DNA of 46,194 nt from JADJWR01 sp964509545 (GTDB lineage: Bacteria; Pseudomonadota; Gammaproteobacteria; Burkholderiales; Burkholderiaceae_F): positions 1 to 46,194 of the forward strand of contig CAZDXQ010000028.1 in assembly GCA_964509545.1 (NCBI GenBank), written 5' to 3'. A program made the position numbers and the translations under genes. The notes below the pieces were generated by a model. That model did not search any database, was not told where the DNA came from, and saw only the letters and a program-made list of their open reading frames with translations. Below are positions 41,951 to 46,194 of the stretch, one piece after another (the stretch's first letter is position 1; each line of letters begins with the position of its first letter).

Positions 41951-42472
41951 CTACCGCGGCGGCGGCCGCACGCTGACGGCGCCGAGAATGCCGCGCAGGA
42001 TCTCCAGCGGCGGCGGCGGGCAGCCGGGGATGGCCACGTCAACCGGGATCACGTTGGCGACGCGGCCGCAGCTGGCGTAGCTTTCGCCGAAGACGCCGCC
42101 GCTGCAGCCGCAGTCGCCGACGGCGACGACCAGCTTCGGATCGGGCGTGGCCTCGTAGGCGCGCTGCACGGCGATCTTCATGTTCGTCGCCACCGGGCCG
42201 GTGACCAGCAGCAGGTCGGCGTGGCGCGGGCTGGCGACGAAGCGGATGCCGCGGCCCTCGAGGTTGTAGTACGGGTTGTTCAGCGCGTGGATCTCGAGTT
42301 CGCAGCCGTTGCACGATCCCGCGTCGACCTGCCGGATCGTCAGCGCGCGGCCGAGCAGGCGCAGGATCTCGTCCTGGATGCGTTGGCCGGCGACGCGCCA
42401 TGCGTCGTTCGGCTCCGGCGCCTTCTCGGTCGGGATGCCGCCCTTCAGGATCTGGCGCGTGATGAACAGCAT
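41951..42472 (-). CDS. hyfI: HyfI/HycG-like (NuoB-type) Fe-S subunit
   Basis: A 173-residue small subunit of the NuoB/HycG/HyfI family, which holds the [4Fe-4S] cluster next to the large subunit. The four expected ligands are present: Cys54 and Cys57 (GSCNGCELEIHALNNPYYN), Cys121 (GDCGCSGGVFG) and Cys151 (IPGCPPPPLEIL). Extra Cys are at 123 and 135. The start ATG at 42472 overlaps the stop of the large-subunit gene by one base (TGATG), giving tight coupling. Electron transfer through this cluster therefore seems possible even though the partner has lost its NiFe ligands. It is the last gene of the operon; no hyfH-like ferredoxin gene stands between it and the large subunit. Confidence 0.9.
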   Translation of the reverse strand: MLFITRQILKGGIPTEKAPEPNDAWRVAGQRIQDEILRLLGRALTIRQVDAGSCNGCELEIHALNNPYYNLEGRGIRFVASPRHADLLLVTGPVATNMKIAVQRAYEATPDPKLVVAVGDCGCSGGVFGESYASCGRVANVIPVDVAIPGCPPPPLEILRGILGAVSVRPPPR

Positions 42473-44013
42473 CAGAGGTCGTGCCCCGAATAGCTGAGGT
42501 TGAACGACTTGTTGATCAGCGGGAAGTCGGGAACGATGTTGCCGATCACGGCGTGCTCGAGCGCCGGCCAGTTCTGCCACGACGGATCGTGGCAGTGGCA
42601 TCGCCGGATGCGTCCGGCGTCCGTTTCCAGCGCCACCAGCACCTCGCCGCGCCAGCCTTCGATGCGGCCGATGCCGAAGCCGCCGGCGGCCTCCGGCAGC
42701 GGCCGGCGTGTTTCGCCGGCGGGCAGCCGCTGCGCGATGGCGCGGATGAGCCGCAGCGACTCGAACACCTCGTCGAAGCGCACCGACACTCGTGCGGCCA
42801 CGTCGCCGCGCGTGTCCGTGGCGCGCCGAACGTTGAGCTGGTCGTAGGGCGCGCAGGGCAGGTCGACGCGCAGATCCTGCGCCTGGCCGCTGGCGCGGCC
42901 GGCCAGCCCGGCCAGACCAAGGCGGGCGGCGAGTTCGGGCGAAACGACGCCGGTGCTCTGGAAGCGGTCCTGCAGCCCGGCGTGTTCGTCGTAAATGGCG
43001 CGCAGCATACGCAACTCGCCCTCGATCTCGTCGCATTGCCGGCGCAGCCGTTCGAGCGCGCCGGCGTCGACGTCGATCGCCACACCGCCGGGAACGATGC
43101 GGTCCATCAGCAGCCGGTGGCCGAACAGTTCGGCGTTCACGCGCAGCCAGTTCTCGCGCAGGCGCGAGAACTGCGCCAGGCCAAAGGCCAGCGCGGCATC
43201 GTTGCCGAGCGCACCGAGGTCGCCGAGGTGGTTGGCGATGCGTTCGCGCTCGGCGAGCAGCGCCCGCAGCCACGCGGCGCGCGGCGCAATCGCGCAGCCG
43301 GCCACGGCCTCGGCGGCCATCGCATAGGCCCAGGCGTACGCGACGGTCGAATCGCCGGACACGCGGCCGGCGAGCCGATATCCGTCTCCGACGGCCATGC
43401 CTTCGAAGCGCTTCTCGATGCCCTTGTGCACGTAGCCGAGGCGCTGCTCCAGTCGCAGCACCTTCTCGCCGACGATCGAGAAGCGGAAGTGTCCCGGCTC
43501 GATGATGCCGGCGTGGATCGGGCCGACCGGGATCTCGTGCACGCCGTCGCCGGCGACGGTGACGAAGGCATAGCGCTCCTGTTCGGCGTCGAACGCAGGT
43601 GTGCCGTCGGCATCGCGGCGCAGCGGGAAGAACTCCTGCGGCCACGCCGCGTGTCGCAGCCAAGGCCGCTGGTCGATCGCACCGCGCGCGCGCACGCCGA
43701 GCAGATCGGACACCGCGCGCTGCATCCGCTGCGCGGTCGGGAACTGCGCGGAAAGGTCAGGGTACTGCGGCGGCTCGGCGAAGACAGGCAGCCGCACGCA
43801 GGCGAGCCCGTCATCGGCGGCGTAGGCGGCGTAGACGACGTAGCCCTGGCCGAGATCGCGCCGGTCCGAAGCCCAGAGCGCGGCCAGGCGCGTGCCGGCA
43901 TCGGCGAAGGCGTCGGCCGTCGTCGTCCACCAGTCGTTGCCGACCGTGCACACGCCGCCGGCCACGCCGCCCGGCAGCGGCTGGAATTCGAGCGGCGTGT
44001 CGCTCATCCGCAT
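42472..44013 (-). CDS. hyfG: HyfG/HycE-like large subunit lacking NiFe ligands
   Basis: A 513-residue fusion of a NuoC-like N-terminal part (about 20-130) and a NuoD/HycE-like large-subunit part (about 155-513: HEIPVGPIHAGIIEPGHFRF, RLEQRLGYVHKGIEKRFE, ERIANHLGDLGALGNDAALA, GGFGIGRIEGWRGEVLVALE). In group 4 NiFe hydrogenases the metal is held by two CxxC pairs. Here the first pair position reads GRVSGDSTVAY, with Ser219 and Ser222, and the second reads HDPSWQNWPALEH, with Ser478 and Asn481, so all four ligands are gone. It cannot be a normal hydrogenase; it resembles energy-converting hydrogenase-related (Ehr) complexes or a complex I-like module with another electron donor. Gaps to both neighbours are minimal. 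Confidence 0.9.
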   Translation of the reverse strand: MRMSDTPLEFQPLPGGVAGGVCTVGNDWWTTTADAFADAGTRLAALWASDRRDLGQGYVVYAAYAADDGLACVRLPVFAEPPQYPDLSAQFPTAQRMQRAVSDLLGVRARGAIDQRPWLRHAAWPQEFFPLRRDADGTPAFDAEQERYAFVTVAGDGVHEIPVGPIHAGIIEPGHFRFSIVGEKVLRLEQRLGYVHKGIEKRFEGMAVGDGYRLAGRVSGDSTVAYAWAYAMAAEAVAGCAIAPRAAWLRALLAERERIANHLGDLGALGNDAALAFGLAQFSRLRENWLRVNAELFGHRLLMDRIVPGGVAIDVDAGALERLRRQCDEIEGELRMLRAIYDEHAGLQDRFQSTGVVSPELAARLGLAGLAGRASGQAQDLRVDLPCAPYDQLNVRRATDTRGDVAARVSVRFDEVFESLRLIRAIAQRLPAGETRRPLPEAAGGFGIGRIEGWRGEVLVALETDAGRIRRCHCHDPSWQNWPALEHAVIGNIVPDFPLINKSFNLSYSGHDL

Positions 44014-44016
44014 CGG

Positions 44017-45474
44017 TCAGCCTCCGGAGAGCAGCCGCGCCGCCTGCTGGTACCAGGTGTCCAGATAAGGCGGGATGTACAGGCCGAGCAGCAGCGCCAG
44101 CGCGAGGTGGACGAACACCGGCACGATCGCCGGCGGGTGCGCCAGCGGCTTGACGTTGGTCTCGCCGAAGACCATCGGCTGCACCTTGGCGAGCACGGCG
44201 GCGAAGGCCACGGCGAGCGCCAGCAGCAGCAGCGGCGTGGTCCACGGGAACTCGCGCATGGCGGTGGTCAGGATCAGGAACTCGCTGGCGAACACGCCGA
44301 ACGGCGGCATGCCGAGGATGGCGAGCGAGCCGATCATCAGTCCCCAGCCGACCGTGGGGTTCACGCGCACCAGGCCGCGGATGTTTTCCATCACCTGCGT
44401 GCCGGCCTTCTGCGCCGCGTGGCCGACGGCGAAGAAGATCGCCGATTTCACCAGCGAGTGCACGGTCATGTGCAGCAGGCCGGCGAAGCTGGCTACGGCG
44501 CCGCCCATGCCGAAGGCGAACGTGGCGAGTCCCATGTGCTCGATCGACGAGTAGGCGAACATCCGCTTGATGTCGCGCTGGCGCGAGAGGAAGAACGCCG
44601 CCAGCAGCACCGACAGCAGGCCGAAGCCCATCATCAGTTCGCCGGCGAAGCGGGTGGCCAGCGCGCCGTCGGCCAGCACCTTGCAGCGAAGCACGGCATA
44701 CAGCGCCACGTTCAGCAGCAGGCCAGAGAGCACGGCCGAGATCGGCGTCGGGCCTTCGGCGTGCGCATCGGGCAGCCAGTTGTGCAGCGGGGCGAGTCCC
44801 ACCTTGGTGCCGTAGCCGACCAGCAGGAAGGCGAAGGCGAGCGCGACGACGGTCGGCTCGAGCTGGTGCTTTACCGCATCGAGGTTGGTCCACAGCAGGC
44901 CGCCGCCTTCGGCGCCGATCAGCCGCTCGGCCGCCAGATACAACAGGATGGTGCCGAACAGCGCCTGGGCGATGCCGACGCCGCACAGGATGAAGTACTT
45001 CCACGCCGCCTCGAGGCTGGCTGGCGTGCGGTACACCGCCACCAGCAGCACGGTGGCCAGCGTGGCGGCCTCGAGCGCCACCCACAACAGTCCCATGTTG
45101 TTGGTGGTCAGCGCCAGCAGCATGGTGAAGCTGAACAGCTGGTACATGCTGTGGAACAGGCGCATGCGCGGCGGCGTCATCTTGCCGTGGTCGCGCTCCA
45201 CCCGCATGTACGGGCCGGCGAAAAGCGCGGTGGTCAAGGCGACGAACGCGGTCAGCGCGACCAGGAAGACGTTCAGCGGATCGACGAAGAACTGCCCGTG
45301 CAGCACCAGGATCGGCCCGCCGGCGACGATCTGCGCGGTGAGCGCGGCGGCGGCGACGAAGGTCGCCAGGCTGAAGGCGACGTTCACGGCGGCGGCCGAA
45401 TCGCGGTGGCCGATCGCGCCGAGCACGGCGGCGCCCGCGAGCGGAATGCCGAGGATGGCGAGCAGCGCTTCCAA
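44017..45474 (-). CDS. hyfF: HyfF/NuoL-N-like proton-pumping membrane subunit
   Basis: A 485-residue antiporter-like membrane protein of the proton-translocating complex I/Mrp family. It has about 14 hydrophobic segments and the family core VGYGTKVGLAPLHNWLPDAH, EGPTPISAVLSGLLLNVALY and FAYSSIEHMGLATFAFGMGG, with Lys in the GTKVGLAPLH and Glu in the preceding helix (WVALEAATLATVLL) that carry protons. The start is taken as TTG at 45474, since AGGAGG ends 7 bases before it; a TTG at 45480 is possible but too close to that site. It overlaps the hyfE stop region and ends 3 bases before the large-subunit gene. Confidence 0.9.
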   Translation of the reverse strand: MEALLAILGIPLAGAAVLGAIGHRDSAAAVNVAFSLATFVAAAALTAQIVAGGPILVLHGQFFVDPLNVFLVALTAFVALTTALFAGPYMRVERDHGKMTPPRMRLFHSMYQLFSFTMLLALTTNNMGLLWVALEAATLATVLLVAVYRTPASLEAAWKYFILCGVGIAQALFGTILLYLAAERLIGAEGGGLLWTNLDAVKHQLEPTVVALAFAFLLVGYGTKVGLAPLHNWLPDAHAEGPTPISAVLSGLLLNVALYAVLRCKVLADGALATRFAGELMMGFGLLSVLLAAFFLSRQRDIKRMFAYSSIEHMGLATFAFGMGGAVASFAGLLHMTVHSLVKSAIFFAVGHAAQKAGTQVMENIRGLVRVNPTVGWGLMIGSLAILGMPPFGVFASEFLILTTAMREFPWTTPLLLLALAVAFAAVLAKVQPMVFGETNVKPLAHPPAIVPVFVHLALALLLGLYIPPYLDTWYQQAARLLSGG

Positions 45475-45476
45475 GC

Positions 45477-46136
45477 TCAATCCTCCTTCAGCTTTTCGAG
45501 GTGCCGGATGTCGAGGCTGTCGAACTGCTCGCGGATCTGGAACATGAAGACACCGAGGATGATCAGCGCCACCAGCACGTCGAGCGCGATGCCCAGTTCG
45601 ACCACCATCGGCATGCCGTAGGTGGCGCTGGTGGCGGCGAAGAACAGCGCGTTCTCCATCGCGAGGAAGCCGATCACCTGCGGTATGGCCTTGGTGCGGG
45701 TGATCATCATCAGGAACGAAAGCAGCACGCAGGCCAGCGCGATGCCGAGCGTGCCGCGCGCCACCGACGCCGACAGGCCGGAGATCGGCGCCGCCAGGTT
45801 GAAGGCGAAGATCACCAGCACGATGCCGGCCAGCATCGTGGTCGGGATGTTGATCAGCATCTCGACGTCCCAGCGCACGTTCAGCCTCTCGGTCATCCGG
45901 TGCAGCAGCCACGGCATCAGCAGCACCTTGAGCAGCAGCGTGATCGCCGCCGACCCGTAAAGGTGCGGCTGCCCGGTGAAGAAGGCCATCACGGTGGTCG
46001 AGGCGGTCAGCGTGATGCCCTGCAGCGTGAACAGGTGGATCAGCGACAGCACGCGCCGCTGCGCCAGCAGGCCGAACGACAGCAGCAGCAGGAATGCCGC
46101 GAACAGATTGACCAGTTGCGTGACCAGCGGCGGCAT
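45477..46136 (-). CDS. hyfE: HyfE-like membrane subunit
   Basis: A 219-residue hydrophobic protein of the HyfE family, which contains a NuoK-like part. Helices are VNLFAAFLLLLSFGLLAQ, ITLTASTTVMAFFTG, AITLLLKVLLMPWLLHRM, MLAGIVLVIFAFNLAAPI, GIALACVLLSFLMMITR and GIALDVLVALIILGVFMF. The polar marks LHRMTERLNV and TKAIPQVIGFLAMENALFF, with the buried Glu of the NuoK-type helix, are conserved. It is the first gene of this operon in the window; further membrane subunits (HyfB/HyfC-like) are expected just beyond 46194. Two short hairpin repeats stand upstream. Confidence 0.88.
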   Translation of the reverse strand: MPPLVTQLVNLFAAFLLLLSFGLLAQRRVLSLIHLFTLQGITLTASTTVMAFFTGQPHLYGSAAITLLLKVLLMPWLLHRMTERLNVRWDVEMLINIPTTMLAGIVLVIFAFNLAAPISGLSASVARGTLGIALACVLLSFLMMITRTKAIPQVIGFLAMENALFFAATSATYGMPMVVELGIALDVLVALIILGVFMFQIREQFDSLDIRHLEKLKED

Positions 46137-46140
46137 AGTT

Positions 46141-46188
46141 CAGTGGCGCCCGGCCGCCCGAAGCCACTGAGCGCCCCCTCGGGGGGCA
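46141..46188. repeat. Intergenic hairpins upstream of the hyfE-like gene
   Basis: cagtggc (46141-46147) and gccactg (46163-46169) form one inverted repeat; gccccc-tc-gggggg (46173-46187) forms a second, C/G-only stem. Such blocks are common between genes in Burkholderiales. They may act as a terminator for whatever lies beyond the window. Confidence 0.5.
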
Positions 46189-46194
46189 GCGAGC

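Noticed and set aside
42481..45621. Open frame of over 1000 codons on the plus strand across the hyf-like operon
   Set aside because: It is antisense to three clearly conserved genes and shows only His-, Gln- and Arg-rich noise.

Overview
The window reads as a chromosomal segment of a high-G+C betaproteobacterium, most likely in the order Burkholderiales. Supporting signs are the dnaK-dnaJ pair, a Bug/TctC-type binding protein, a DUF3460 gene beside scpA, and several intergenic palindromes of a kind common in that group. No rRNA, tRNA, CRISPR array or intact mobile element was seen. The strain or species cannot be named from the sequence.

Layout. (1) 1-2492: 3' part of dnaK, then complete dnaJ, with a hairpin between them. 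(2) 2559-5465: a worn region holding an intact antitoxin-like gene next to a toxin remnant, a rhodanese-domain gene, and two 5'-truncated pseudogenes (a vanadium haloperoxidase-like gene and a TPR-type regulator) that abut head to head. (3) 5507-27283: a large catabolic island for an as yet unidentified sugar acid or sugar. It has an Ldh-family and an SDR oxidoreductase, an IlvD/Edd-family aldonate dehydratase, a D-2-hydroxyacid dehydrogenase, a complete sugar-type ABC importer, a TctC protein, three more SDRs, an FAH-family diketo-acid hydrolase, a GntR/FCD regulator, a complete but split TRAP transporter, an altronate/galactarate-dehydratase-like enzyme, a GST, a VOC protein and a 3-hydroxyacid dehydrogenase. 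Two nearly identical 23-bp operator-like sites (7371-7393 and 19318-19340) lie in the two divergent promoter regions and probably make the island one regulon of the GntR protein. (4) 27486-28443: a dctM 3' fragment fused to the 5' part of a decayed IS5-type transposase. (5) 28627-37543: small single-gene units, namely a conserved small protein, a CBS-domain protein, a ribosome-hibernation factor fused to a cold-shock-like domain, DUF72, DUF504 (MJ1316-type), MAPEG, a lipoprotein with a CSPGYWRNH motif, a pirin, an unknown gene, RNA 3'-phosphate cyclase (rtcA) and a DedA protein. (6) 37604-41683: a prolyl-oligopeptidase-like peptidase, a TauE/SafE permease, scpA and a DUF3460 gene. (7) 41951-46136: an operon on the minus strand encoding hyfE-, hyfF-, hyfG- and hyfI-like proteins. 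The large subunit lacks all four Cys ligands of a NiFe site, so this is an energy-converting-hydrogenase-related (Ehr-like) membrane complex rather than a hydrogenase.

How the genes fit together. In the island the parts match a non-phosphorylative route: oxidation of a sugar to an aldonate, dehydration to a 2-keto-3-deoxy acid, oxidation by an SDR to a 2,4-diketo acid, and hydrolytic cleavage by the FAH-family enzyme to pyruvate plus a second hydroxy acid. The two importers (ABC and TRAP) would bring in a neutral sugar and an acidic sugar. The substrate is an inference that the sequence alone cannot settle.
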